Origin: Flavobacterium sp.
GTDB lineage: Bacteria; Bacteroidota; Bacteroidia; Flavobacteriales; Flavobacteriaceae
Direction of reading: 5' to 3'
Assembly: GCA_024709705.1 (NCBI GenBank)
Contig: JANJWE010000310.1
Location: forward strand, 1-9,465
DNA length: 9,465 nucleotides
The notes beneath the pieces were generated by a model that had not been told where the DNA came from, did not search any database, and worked only from the letters and a program-made list of their open reading frames with translations. Positions 1-6,576 of the stretch are shown one piece after another (the stretch's first letter is position 1; each line of letters starts with the position of its first letter). The translations under genes were made by a program, and so were the position numbers.

Positions 1-1
1 G

Positions 2-388
2 GCTTCGTGTTACCGTTTGGGTAAGTTTAATATTGATACCCGCCAAACGGATTCGTTTATTGGTTTGCCAACACCTGCCAACGCTTTGTTTATCTTGAGC
101 TTGCCCCTTTTGTTGGAACAAACGGATTTTGAAATTTTGGCCACACTTTTAACCCATCCCTATTTCTTATTGGGAGTTACTTTTTTGAGTGCTTTTTTAC
201 TAAATGCAGAAATCCCATTGTTTTCATTAAAATTTAAGTCGGCTTCATGGGAAGATTCCAAATATCCATTTTTATTGTTGGCTACTTCGCTAGTTCTTTT
301 GGTATTTTTTCAATGGGCGGCCATTCCATTGATTGTTTTGATTTATGTAGTATTGTCTTTGATTCAAAATCGATTTTCAAATTCCTAG
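2..388 (+). CDS. pssA: CDP-diacylglycerol--serine O-phosphatidyltransferase, C-terminal part (5' end outside window)
   Basis: The reading frame is open from base 2 and ends at TAG 386-388, giving the last 128 residues of a membrane CDP-alcohol phosphatidyltransferase. PssA joins CDP-diacylglycerol and serine to make phosphatidylserine, the precursor of phosphatidylethanolamine. The CDP-alcohol catalytic motif lies upstream, outside the window. What is visible is the downstream signature (KFNIDTRQTDSFIGLPTPAN), the stretch that follows catalysis in bacterial PssA, where GLP-P-A is typical. Hydrophobic segments follow at about residues 25-42, 53-72 and 87-121 of the visible part, consistent with the last membrane helices. 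The TTG at 17 is an internal Leu codon, not a start, because the frame and the family homology continue upstream of it. The GH25 gene begins three bases after the stop, so the two are probably co-transcribed. PssA is preferred over phosphatidylglycerophosphate synthase on the basis of the signature; confidence is good but not complete without the N-terminus. Confidence 0.85.
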   Translation, partial: ASCYRLGKFNIDTRQTDSFIGLPTPANALFILSLPLLLEQTDFEILATLLTHPYFLLGVTFLSAFLLNAEIPLFSLKFKSASWEDSKYPFLLLATSLVLLVFFQWAAIPLIVLIYVVLSLIQNRFSNS

Positions 389-391
389 GGT

Positions 392-1243
392 ATGCGAAAA
401 CCTCGGTCTAAGCGTTCGGTGAATCGAAAATATCCCCAGCGAAAATCGGGAAAGAGCGGTTTTCCGTATGGCTGGGTTATTGGTTTTGTTTTTCTTTTGG
501 GTCTCAGTTTTTCGGTTTATCATTACCGCACAGTTTTGGCTTACTATTTTAGTTTTAAATCGAAGCACTCGCTTTCAACTTCGGCTACTAAGGTAGAAGA
601 AGCCCATGTGTTTCAGGTATTATCTCGACATCCACACTTTGTGTTTGGCTTTGATGTTTCGGAGTATCAGGGAGCTATTGAATGGGAAAAAGTTAGTACG
701 GTAGCCGATACTTTTCGATTGGAATTTGTATTTATTCGGGCAACTGCCGGAAAAGATAAAGTTGATGCTCGTTTTAAGACCAATTGGAAATCGGCACGAA
801 AACATAAGTTTATTCGAGGGGCATATCATTATTACAGACCCAACGAAAATTCCATTTTACAGGCTCAAAATTTTATTCGTCAGGTTGCATTGGAAAAAGG
901 CGATTTACCTCCGGTACTCGATATCGAAAACTTACCCAAAGTTCAATCTATGGATAGTTTAAAAGTGGGATTAAAACGTTGGCTTACCACTGTAGAAGCT
1001 CATTATGGGATTAAACCTATTATCTATTCGGGGGAAAGTTATTATTCTGATTTTTTAGCAAAAGAATTTAAGGGCTATCCGTTTTGGATTGCCAATTACA
1101 ATTTTTTTGTGGAGTCACCTAAGGAAAATTGGCTTTTTTGGCAGTTTTCAGAAAAGGGAAGTGTTTCCGGAATACAAGGTCTTGTGGATATCAACTTATT
1201 TCAAGGGACACCCAAAATGTTGCATTACCAGTTGAAGCATTAA
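392..1243 (+). CDS. Membrane-anchored GH25 family muramidase (lysozyme)
   Basis: This 283-residue protein has a basic cytoplasmic tail (residues 1-24, rich in Arg and Lys), one hydrophobic segment (about 25-50) and a GH25 domain (about 84-275). GH25 enzymes cleave the beta-1,4 bond between N-acetylmuramic acid and N-acetylglucosamine in peptidoglycan. The expected acidic residues are present: D88 in FDVSEYQG, the D177-x-E179 pair in PPVLDIE, and D266 in VDINLF. They match the family's conserved Asp, Asp-x-Glu and C-terminal Asp, so the enzyme looks catalytically intact. The short basic tail and absence of a signal-peptidase site suggest a type II anchor with the domain in the periplasm, and a role in wall remodelling rather than secretion as a lytic toxin; this is inference. 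The start ATG lies three bases after the pssA stop. The stop TAA overlaps the convergent lptB stop by four bases. No immunity-like partner is visible. Confidence 0.9.
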   Translation: MRKPRSKRSVNRKYPQRKSGKSGFPYGWVIGFVFLLGLSFSVYHYRTVLAYYFSFKSKHSLSTSATKVEEAHVFQVLSRHPHFVFGFDVSEYQGAIEWEKVSTVADTFRLEFVFIRATAGKDKVDARFKTNWKSARKHKFIRGAYHYYRPNENSILQAQNFIRQVALEKGDLPPVLDIENLPKVQSMDSLKVGLKRWLTTVEAHYGIKPIIYSGESYYSDFLAKEFKGYPFWIANYNFFVESPKENWLFWQFSEKGSVSGIQGLVDINLFQGTPKMLHYQLKH

Positions 1244-1980
1244 AATTCCAGTTTCTTTTTACGAAGTTCGAAATTCTGACCTAAATATACTTTTCGTACC
1301 ATTTCGTCTTCGGCTAATTCTTCGGGTTTACCGGCTTTTAAAATTCCACCTTCAAACATCAAATAAGTTTTGTCGGTTATAGCAAGCGTTTCTTGTACGT
1401 TGTGGTCGGTTATCAGAATACCGATGTTCTTGTTTTTCAGTTGAGCTACAATGCGTTGAATGTCTTCTACTGCCACAGGATCAACCCCGGCAAAAGGTTC
1501 ATCTAATAATATGAATTTGGGGTCGGTTGCCAAGGCTCGTGCAATTTCAGTTCTTCTTCGTTCGCCACCGGAAAGGAGATCCCCTCTGTTGGTTCGAATA
1601 TGTTGTAAACTGAATTCATCTATTAAACTTTCCATTTTAGCAATTTGCTCGGCTTTGGAAAGATTAGTCAATTGCAATACACTTAAAATATTGTCTTCAA
1701 TACTTAATTTTCTAAATACAGAGGCTTCTTGAGCCAAATAACCAATTCCGTTTTGAGCTCTTTTGTACATTGGGAAATCTGTAATTTCCATTTGGTCTAG
1801 GTAAATTTTTCCGCTATTGGGTTTTACTAAACCCACAATCATGTAAAATGAGGTTGTTTTACCGGCACCGTTAGGGCCCAATAAGCCTACAATTTCACCC
1901 TGATTTACTTCAACCGAAACGCCTTTTACAACGCTTCTTCCTTTGTATGTTTTTACAATATTTTCAGCTCTTAATTTCAT
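1240..1980 (-). CDS. lptB: LPS export ABC transporter ATP-binding protein LptB
   Basis: LptB is the cytoplasmic ATPase that, with LptF and LptG, extracts lipopolysaccharide from the inner membrane and feeds it to the Lpt bridge. The 246-residue protein carries every ABC element: Walker A GPNGAGKTT (35-43), Q-loop Q84 in YLAQEASVF, signature LSGGERRR (136-143), Walker B FILLDEPFAGVDP (156-168) and the switch His193 in TDHNV. YLAQEASVFRKL and EPFAGVDPVA are hallmarks of LptB rather than of amino-acid transporter ATPases, and the length is typical. It is the last gene of the kdsD-tatC-AhpD-like-lptB series, 94 bases after the preceding stop. That gap holds only near matches to the -7 consensus on the minus strand (TTTATTTG at 2024-2031 and TTAATTTG at 2032-2039), so read-through from upstream is likely, with a weak internal promoter possible. 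Confidence 0.96.
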   Translation of the reverse strand: MKLRAENIVKTYKGRSVVKGVSVEVNQGEIVGLLGPNGAGKTTSFYMIVGLVKPNSGKIYLDQMEITDFPMYKRAQNGIGYLAQEASVFRKLSIEDNILSVLQLTNLSKAEQIAKMESLIDEFSLQHIRTNRGDLLSGGERRRTEIARALATDPKFILLDEPFAGVDPVAVEDIQRIVAQLKNKNIGILITDHNVQETLAITDKTYLMFEGGILKAGKPEELAEDEMVRKVYLGQNFELRKKKLEF

Positions 1981-1981
1981 T

Positions 1982-1997
1982 TTTCTGAGTTTCTGAG
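1982..1997. repeat. 8-bp tandem direct repeat just upstream of lptB
   Basis: Two perfect head-to-tail copies of TTTCTGAG occupy 1982-1989 and 1990-1997. On the coding strand this places CTCAGAAA twice directly before the lptB ATG, within the region covered by an initiating ribosome. It may be chance or a slippage duplication; no function can be assigned. Confidence 0.5.
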
Positions 1998-2074
1998 AAA
2001 CGGAGTACTAAGGTTTTGTGATGCAAATAAACAAATTAATCTTTTACATTGGCATCCGTTAACAGTAGTTTGTG

Positions 2075-2422
2075 TTATTGTTGGGCTTCCAAATCTTCCC
2101 AGAATTCATAGGCTCTACGCAAATGCGGAATTACAATGGTGCCCCCAACCAAAGTTGCAATACCCATGGCTTCCATCATTTCTTCTCTGGTAACACCGTT
2201 TTTGTAACTGGTCTCCAAGTGGTATTTAACACAGTCGTCACATCTTAAAACGGCAGATGCAACCAAGCCTAATAATTCTTTTGTTTTTACATCCAAGGCA
2301 CCTTCTGTATAGGCATTGGTATCCAGATTGAAAATTCTTTTGATTAACAAATTGTTATCGGCTAGTAATTTTTCGTTCATCTTAGAACGGTAGGCATTAA
2401 ATTCTTGAACACTGTTGGACAT
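2075..2422 (-). CDS. AhpD-like / carboxymuconolactone decarboxylase family protein
   Basis: A 115-residue single-domain protein of the carboxymuconolactone decarboxylase superfamily. The AhpD-type catalytic pattern is present: E49 in KTKELLGL, then C61-x-x-C64 in RCDDCVKYH, then H68. The spacings (Glu to Cys 12, Cys to His 7) match those of mycobacterial AhpD, a peroxidase-system thiol oxidoreductase, so a redox or peroxide-detoxifying role is more likely than lactone decarboxylation. The substrate and electron donor cannot be read from the sequence. A second part, about 78-108, has the family's GVTREEMMEAMGIATLVGG helix pair. No signal peptide is visible, so it should be cytoplasmic. Its ATG lies seven bases after the tatC stop, which makes it a member of the envelope operon. 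True decarboxylases of the beta-ketoadipate pathway usually sit among aromatic-degradation genes, which are absent here. Confidence 0.88.
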   Translation of the reverse strand: MSNSVQEFNAYRSKMNEKLLADNNLLIKRIFNLDTNAYTEGALDVKTKELLGLVASAVLRCDDCVKYHLETSYKNGVTREEMMEAMGIATLVGGTIVIPHLRRAYEFWEDLEAQQ

Positions 2423-2429
2423 AGCTATT

Positions 2430-3251
2430 TTATTTTAAAGATTCTTTTTCTTGTTTTTTTACGACTACAGCACTTATTAAAATACTTATTTCGTAGAGTA
2501 TCATAATGGGTATGGTAACAATAATTTGACTAATTACATCCGGAGGTGTAATGATAGCAGCTAAAATTAAGACAATCACTAAAGCGTATTTGCGGTATTT
2601 TCTTAAAAAAGAAGGTGTAATGAGTCCGAGTTTAGATAAAAAATAAATGATGATGGGTAATTCAAACAATAGACCACTGGCTATGGTTGAAGTTTTAATC
2701 ATACTGGTATAGGATTCCAAGTTGAATTCGTTTACAATTTCCGAACTGGCAGAGAAAGATCCGAAAAAATAGACCGAGAGTGGGGTGATAATGTAATAAC
2801 CAAATAAAACACCCAGGAAAAACAGAACAGAAGAAACTATAATAAAAGCTCGAGCGTATTTTTTCTCGTTATCGTACAAAGCCGGACTTATGAATTTCCA
2901 AAATTCATATAATATATAGGGAAAACCTACGATAAAGCCCACGGTAACACAGGTCCATATTAAAAATGAAACTTGACCTCCCATGGCTGTGTTTTGAATG
3001 ATGAATGGCATAGAAACCGAACAGATATCAGTGTTTTCAAAACCAAAATACTGAGTTACTTCACAAAAGAAGCGGTAGGTCACAAAATTGGGGTCTTTGG
3101 GGCCAAAAAGTATGGTATTGAATATAAAATCGGTAAAAAAGAATGCAGCTGTAGCTAAAATGAGAACGGCCAAGGTGCTTCTAATGAGTAACCATCTCAG
3201 TTCTTCAAGATGGTCTAAAAAAGACATTTCTTTCACTTTCTTTGACGCCAT
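2430..3251 (-). CDS. tatC: Twin-arginine translocase subunit TatC
   Basis: TatC is the inner-membrane receptor of the Tat pathway. It binds twin-arginine signal peptides and recruits TatA-type subunits to export folded proteins. In this 273-residue protein the diagnostic N-terminal HLEELR is at 14-19. LYEFWKFISPAL (114-125) includes E116, equivalent to the signal-peptide-contacting Glu103 of E. coli. FELP (196-199) has the membrane Glu, and TPPD (235-238) precedes the last helix. Six hydrophobic segments are visible, at about 20-40, 93-116, 134-158, 188-208, 221-236 and 241-263. The first periplasmic loop (about 42-92) is longer than in E. coli and contains three Cys. The start codon overlaps the kdsD stop by one base (TAATG), which indicates translational coupling. 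No tatA or tatB gene is present in this window, so they must be encoded elsewhere. Confidence 0.97.
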   Translation of the reverse strand: MASKKVKEMSFLDHLEELRWLLIRSTLAVLILATAAFFFTDFIFNTILFGPKDPNFVTYRFFCEVTQYFGFENTDICSVSMPFIIQNTAMGGQVSFLIWTCVTVGFIVGFPYILYEFWKFISPALYDNEKKYARAFIIVSSVLFFLGVLFGYYIITPLSVYFFGSFSASSEIVNEFNLESYTSMIKTSTIASGLLFELPIIIYFLSKLGLITPSFLRKYRKYALVIVLILAAIITPPDVISQIIVTIPIMILYEISILISAVVVKKQEKESLK

Positions 3252-4216
3252 TATACGATACCTTCTTTTAATATATCATGTAAATGGATTACTCCTTTGT
3301 AGTTATTGTTTTCGGCTACAATGAGTTGTGTGATAGCAAAATCTTCCATTATATTGAGGGCTTCAACTACCCGGTTGTGAGGTTGAATCATTTTGGGATT
3401 TTGGGTCATAATATCACGAGCAGTAATTCCGCTAATGGTTTCGGTTTTGCTTAGCATTCTTCGAATATCCCCATCGGTAATGATGCCAATGATTTTTTCA
3501 TTTTCTTCTACAGCAGTTACTCCGAGTCTTTTTTCAGAAATTTCAAAAATTACAGTTTGAATGTTGGCATCCGGAGAGACCGTTGGTTTTTTTGATTCGT
3601 CCAACATGTCTTTCACTTGTAATAAAAGTTTTTTTCCGAGTGCTCCTCCCGGATGGTATTTGGCAAAATCTTCGCTGTTGAAATTTCGCAATTGCATTAA
3701 ACACACGGCCAAACAATCTCCCATAACCAGTTGAGCCGTAGTGCTGTTTGTTGGGGCCAAATTATTAGGACACGCTTCTTTTTCAACGGTTGTATCCAAA
3801 ACATACTGCGCATTTTTGGCTAAAAAAGAAGTTAAATTACCTGTCATAGCAATTAACGGATTGCCAAAACGATTGAGAATGGGAACCAAAATTTTGATTT
3901 CCGGGCTGTTACCGCTTTTTGAAATACAAATTACCACGTCATCGGGTTGTACCATGCCCAAGTCACCGTGAACCGCTTCTGAAGCATGAAGAAAACTGGA
4001 GGGTGTCCCGGTAGAGTTAAAAGTAGCAACCATTTTTTGAGCAATGATGGCACTTTTTCCAATTCCGGTTACTACCAAACGCCCTTTTGTATTGTGAATC
4101 AGTTCTACTGTTCTTGCAAAATCATCGGTAAGTAATTCCGCTAATTTGGCTATCGCCTGACTTTCAGCGATTATGGTTTCTTTGGCGGTTTGCAGAATGT
4201 TATTTTTTGCTGTCAA
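3251..4216 (-). CDS. kdsD: D-arabinose 5-phosphate isomerase (KpsF/GutQ family)
   Basis: KdsD converts ribulose 5-phosphate to arabinose 5-phosphate, the first committed sugar for Kdo, which links lipid A to the LPS core. The 321-residue protein has an N-terminal SIS domain (about 35-170) with TGIGKSAIIAQKM (50-62), the HASEAVHGDLGM segment with H83 (77-88), SKSGNSPEI (99-107) and PTNSTTAQLVMGD (155-167). YHPGGALGK with H188 (187-195) follows, and then two CBS domains (about 203-262 and 266-320). This is the complete KpsF/GutQ architecture. The start is TTG at 4214-4216: no in-frame ATG exists upstream, and the first internal Met (residue 62) would delete part of the SIS domain. An ATT immediately before the TTG is a less likely start. 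It is the first gene of the minus-strand envelope operon, and its stop overlaps the tatC start. The CBS pair suggests regulation by a nucleotide or sugar ligand; this is inference. Confidence 0.95.
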   Translation of the reverse strand: MTAKNNILQTAKETIIAESQAIAKLAELLTDDFARTVELIHNTKGRLVVTGIGKSAIIAQKMVATFNSTGTPSSFLHASEAVHGDLGMVQPDDVVICISKSGNSPEIKILVPILNRFGNPLIAMTGNLTSFLAKNAQYVLDTTVEKEACPNNLAPTNSTTAQLVMGDCLAVCLMQLRNFNSEDFAKYHPGGALGKKLLLQVKDMLDESKKPTVSPDANIQTVIFEISEKRLGVTAVEENEKIIGIITDGDIRRMLSKTETISGITARDIMTQNPKMIQPHNRVVEALNIMEDFAITQLIVAENNNYKGVIHLHDILKEGIV

Positions 4217-4235
4217 AATGCAATGGATATAAAAT

Positions 4236-4265
4236 TTGTACGATTCAAAGAAAGTTGTATCTTTA
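4236..4265 (+). promoter_or_regulatory. Candidate Bacteroidota-type promoter for recQ
   Basis: A TTG at 4236-4238 (-33 element) is followed after 19 bases by TATCTTTA (4258-4265), which matches the -7 consensus TAnnTTTG except for the last base. The predicted start is near 4271, giving a leader of about 32 bases before the recQ ATG. The prediction rests on motif and spacing only. Confidence 0.55.
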
Positions 4266-4295
4266 TGGGTGCAAATTTAAATAAAATACCCATAA
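4263..4295. promoter_or_regulatory. 8-bp inverted repeat in the kdsD/recQ divergent region (possible operator)
   Basis: TTATGGGT at 4263-4270 and ACCCATAA at 4288-4295 are perfect inverted copies separated by 17 AT-rich bases. The left arm overlaps the end of the candidate recQ -7 element, and the spacer contains the candidate kdsD -7 element. The centres of the arms are 25 bases apart, compatible with a dimeric regulator binding over both promoters. A hairpin in the recQ mRNA is less likely because the left arm mostly precedes the predicted transcription start. Confidence 0.35.
4272..4279 (-). promoter_or_regulatory. Candidate -7 element for the kdsD-tatC-lptB operon
   Basis: Read on the minus strand this is TAAATTTG, a full match to TAnnTTTG. 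The predicted start is near 4266, about 50 bases before the kdsD TTG. No clear -33 TTG is seen at the usual distance, so support comes from the -7 match and its position between the divergent genes. Confidence 0.4.
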
Positions 4296-4302
4296 CAGAA
4301 GA

Positions 4303-6498
4303 ATGAATCCTAACGAAATTGATATTCACAAGGAATTAAAGAAATATTTTGGTTTTGATCACTTTAAAGGTTTACAAGAAGAAGTCATACAAAGTATCTT
4401 GCATAGACAAAATACTTTTGTGATAATGCCTACGGGCGGAGGTAAGTCGTTGTGTTATCAATTGCCTGCCTTAATTCAGAAAGGAACCGCCATAGTTGTG
4501 TCTCCCTTGATTGCTTTAATGAAGAATCAAGTTGACGCTATTCGCAGTGTATCCTCAGAAGATGGAATTGCTCATGTGCTAAATTCTTCTTTGACTAAAA
4601 CCGAAATTAATCAGGTAAAAAAAGATATCGTTTCCGGAATAACCAAATTACTATATGTAGCACCGGAATCTTTGGCTAAAGAAGAATATGTTGATTTTCT
4701 GAAAACGGTTCCTATTTCCTTTATAGCTATTGACGAAGCTCACTGTATTTCGGAATGGGGTCATGATTTCAGACCCGAATACCGCAATTTAAAAACCATA
4801 ATCAAACATTTGGGAAATGTGCCTGTAATAGGACTTACTGCTACAGCAACTCCCAAAGTACAAGAAGATATTTTGAAAAACTTAGACATGAGTCATGCTA
4901 AAACATTCAAAGCTTCTTTTAATCGTCCGAATTTATTTTATGAAGTACGACCTAAAACCAAAAATATTGAATCGGATATTATAAAGTTTATCAAACAAAA
5001 CAAAGGTAAATCGGGTATCATTTATTGTTTGAGTCGAAAAAAAGTAGAAGAAATAGCACAAGTTCTTCAAGTTAATGGCATTAGTGCTGTACCTTACCAT
5101 GCCGGATTGGATGCCAAAACCCGTGCAAAGCACCAAGACATGTTTCTTATGGAAGATGTTGAAGTGGTGGTTGCAACCATAGCCTTTGGTATGGGTATAG
5201 ATAAACCGGATGTGCGTTTTGTTATTCATCATGATATTCCTAAATCATTAGAAAGTTATTACCAAGAAACCGGTCGTGCCGGAAGAGATGGAGGAGAAGG
5301 ACATTGTTTGGCCTATTACTCCTATAAAGATGTAGAGAAGTTAGAGAAATTCATGTCGGGCAAACCCGTTGCCGAGCAAGAAATAGGCTTTGCTTTGTTG
5401 CAGGAAGTGGTGGCTTATGCTGAAACTTCGATGTCGCGTCGCAAATTTTTATTGCATTACTTTGGAGAAGAATTTGACACAGAAACCGGTGAGGGAGGTG
5501 ATATGGATGATAATGTACGAAATCCTAAACCCAAATCAGAAGCCAAAGATAATGTGGTAAAACTACTTCAAGTAGTACGCGATACCAAACATTTATACAA
5601 ATCTAAAGAAATTGTTTTTACCTTAATGGGTAAAATTAATGCAACTATTAAAGCTCATCGAACCGATTCGCAAGAGTTTTTTGGTTGTGGTAAAGACCAT
5701 GACGAACGGTATTGGATGGCTTTGATTCGCCAAGTTTTAGTGTCCGGATTATTGAAAAAAGATATAGAAACCTATGGTATTTTGAAATTGGCAGATGAGG
5801 GAGTTTCTTATTTAAAAAATCCAACTTCCTTTATGGTAACAGAAGACCATGAATATAGCGAAGAAGACGATGATACTTTGGTAACCGCATCAAAATCATC
5901 CGGTACGGCAGATGAAGCTTTGATGGCCATGTTGAAAGATTTGCGAAGAAAAGAAGCCAAGAAACTAGGCGTTCCGCCTTTTGTAGTTTTTCAAGATCCG
6001 TCCTTAGAAGATATGGCACTCAAATATCCGATTTCTTTAGATGAATTGAGTAACGTACATGGAGTGGGTGAAGGTAAAGCTAAAAAATACGGTAAACCTT
6101 TTGTTGAACTTATCGCTCGGTATGTAGAGGAGAATGATATTATTCGTCCCGATGATTTGGTTGTAAAATCAACAGGTGCCAATTCGGCTAATAAACTGTA
6201 TATTATTCAAAATATTGATCGAAAATTGTCTCTAGAAGACATTGCCAAAGCCAAGGGTTTAACAATGGATGCTTTGTTAAAAGAAATGGAGCAAATTGTC
6301 TATTCCGGTACCAAATTGAATATCAAATATTGGATTGATGATATCTTGGACGACGAACAACAAGAGGAAATCCAAAGTTACTTTATGGAATCGGAGACTG
6401 ATAAAATTGAAGAAGCTCTGAAAGAATTTGATGGCGATTATGATATCGAAGAATTGCGTTTGATGCGAATCAAATTCATAAGTGAAGTAGCGAATTAG
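4303..6498 (+). CDS. recQ: ATP-dependent DNA helicase RecQ (zinc-cysteine-less form)
   Basis: RecQ unwinds DNA 3' to 5' in recombinational repair and restart of stalled forks. The 731-residue protein has helicase motif I TGGGKS (44-49), DEAH box (144-147) followed by the RecQ aromatic-rich loop CISEWGHDFRPEY (148-160), motif III TATAT (179-183) and motif VI QETGRAGRDG (321-330). An RQC region follows (about 350-510), then an acidic linker (about 513-525), an HRDC domain (about 535-612) and a C-terminal helix-turn-helix-like domain (about 627-695). The odd point is the zinc subdomain. Where E. coli RecQ has VCRR and then CGNCDIC, this protein has MSRR (S378) and an acidic, Cys-free stretch (GEGGDMDD, 396-403). 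No Cys lies between residues 336 and 461. The helicase core is intact, so the gene is not decayed. The ATG at 4303 is the first in frame after the candidate promoter. Confidence 0.96.
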   Translation: MNPNEIDIHKELKKYFGFDHFKGLQEEVIQSILHRQNTFVIMPTGGGKSLCYQLPALIQKGTAIVVSPLIALMKNQVDAIRSVSSEDGIAHVLNSSLTKTEINQVKKDIVSGITKLLYVAPESLAKEEYVDFLKTVPISFIAIDEAHCISEWGHDFRPEYRNLKTIIKHLGNVPVIGLTATATPKVQEDILKNLDMSHAKTFKASFNRPNLFYEVRPKTKNIESDIIKFIKQNKGKSGIIYCLSRKKVEEIAQVLQVNGISAVPYHAGLDAKTRAKHQDMFLMEDVEVVVATIAFGMGIDKPDVRFVIHHDIPKSLESYYQETGRAGRDGGEGHCLAYYSYKDVEKLEKFMSGKPVAEQEIGFALLQEVVAYAETSMSRRKFLLHYFGEEFDTETGEGGDMDDNVRNPKPKSEAKDNVVKLLQVVRDTKHLYKSKEIVFTLMGKINATIKAHRTDSQEFFGCGKDHDERYWMALIRQVLVSGLLKKDIETYGILKLADEGVSYLKNPTSFMVTEDHEYSEEDDDTLVTASKSSGTADEALMAMLKDLRRKEAKKLGVPPFVVFQDPSLEDMALKYPISLDELSNVHGVGEGKAKKYGKPFVELIARYVEENDIIRPDDLVVKSTGANSANKLYIIQNIDRKLSLEDIAKAKGLTMDALLKEMEQIVYSGTKLNIKYWIDDILDDEQQEEIQSYFMESETDKIEEALKEFDGDYDIEELRLMRIKFISEVAN

Positions 6499-6499
6499 T

Positions 6500-6576
6500 G
6501 TTCAGTCGCAGTTGGCAGTCGCAGTTTTCAGTTTTAAGTATCCTGCTGACTGCGACTGTAAACTGCGACTGCGAAC
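6500..6576. repeat. Intergenic inverted repeat made of CAGTCG/CAGTT units
   Basis: The left arm (6503-6531) and right arm (6543-6571) are 29 bases each and match in 24 of 29 positions as inverted copies around an 11-base loop. Outer pairs at 6500-6502 with 6574-6576 extend the stem past a two-base bulge. Each arm holds two copies of CAGTCGCAGT and is made of shorter CAGT-led units of 6-7 bases. The arms are about 55% G+C in an AT-rich region. The structure fills the gap between the recQ stop and the convergent gene's stop, and could act as a bidirectional transcript end or 3' stabilising hairpin. No U-tract follows the stem directly on either strand, so it is not a classical intrinsic terminator. 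Confidence 0.8.

Noticed and set aside
392..1243. Muramidase as a phage lysin, toxin or interbacterial effector
   Set aside because: No holin, phage structural, secretion or immunity gene is nearby, and the membrane anchor with a housekeeping neighbour argues for a resident cell-wall enzyme.
1460..1732. Plus-strand open frame antisense to lptB
   Set aside because: It mirrors the conserved ABC motifs of lptB in the opposite strand; low-complexity Ser/Leu composition and no family likeness.
4933..5232. Minus-strand open frame inside recQ
   Set aside because: Shadow of the helicase C-lobe; sequence is rich in His, Phe and Tyr as expected from reverse-complemented A-rich coding DNA.
6500..6576. 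CRISPR array
   Set aside because: The repeated units are too short, nearly contiguous and arranged as an inverted pair; there are no spacers of constant length and no cas genes.
6500..6576. Classical rho-independent terminator
   Set aside because: The stem is long and imperfect, and neither strand has a run of T directly after it; a role in ending transcripts is possible but not of the standard type.
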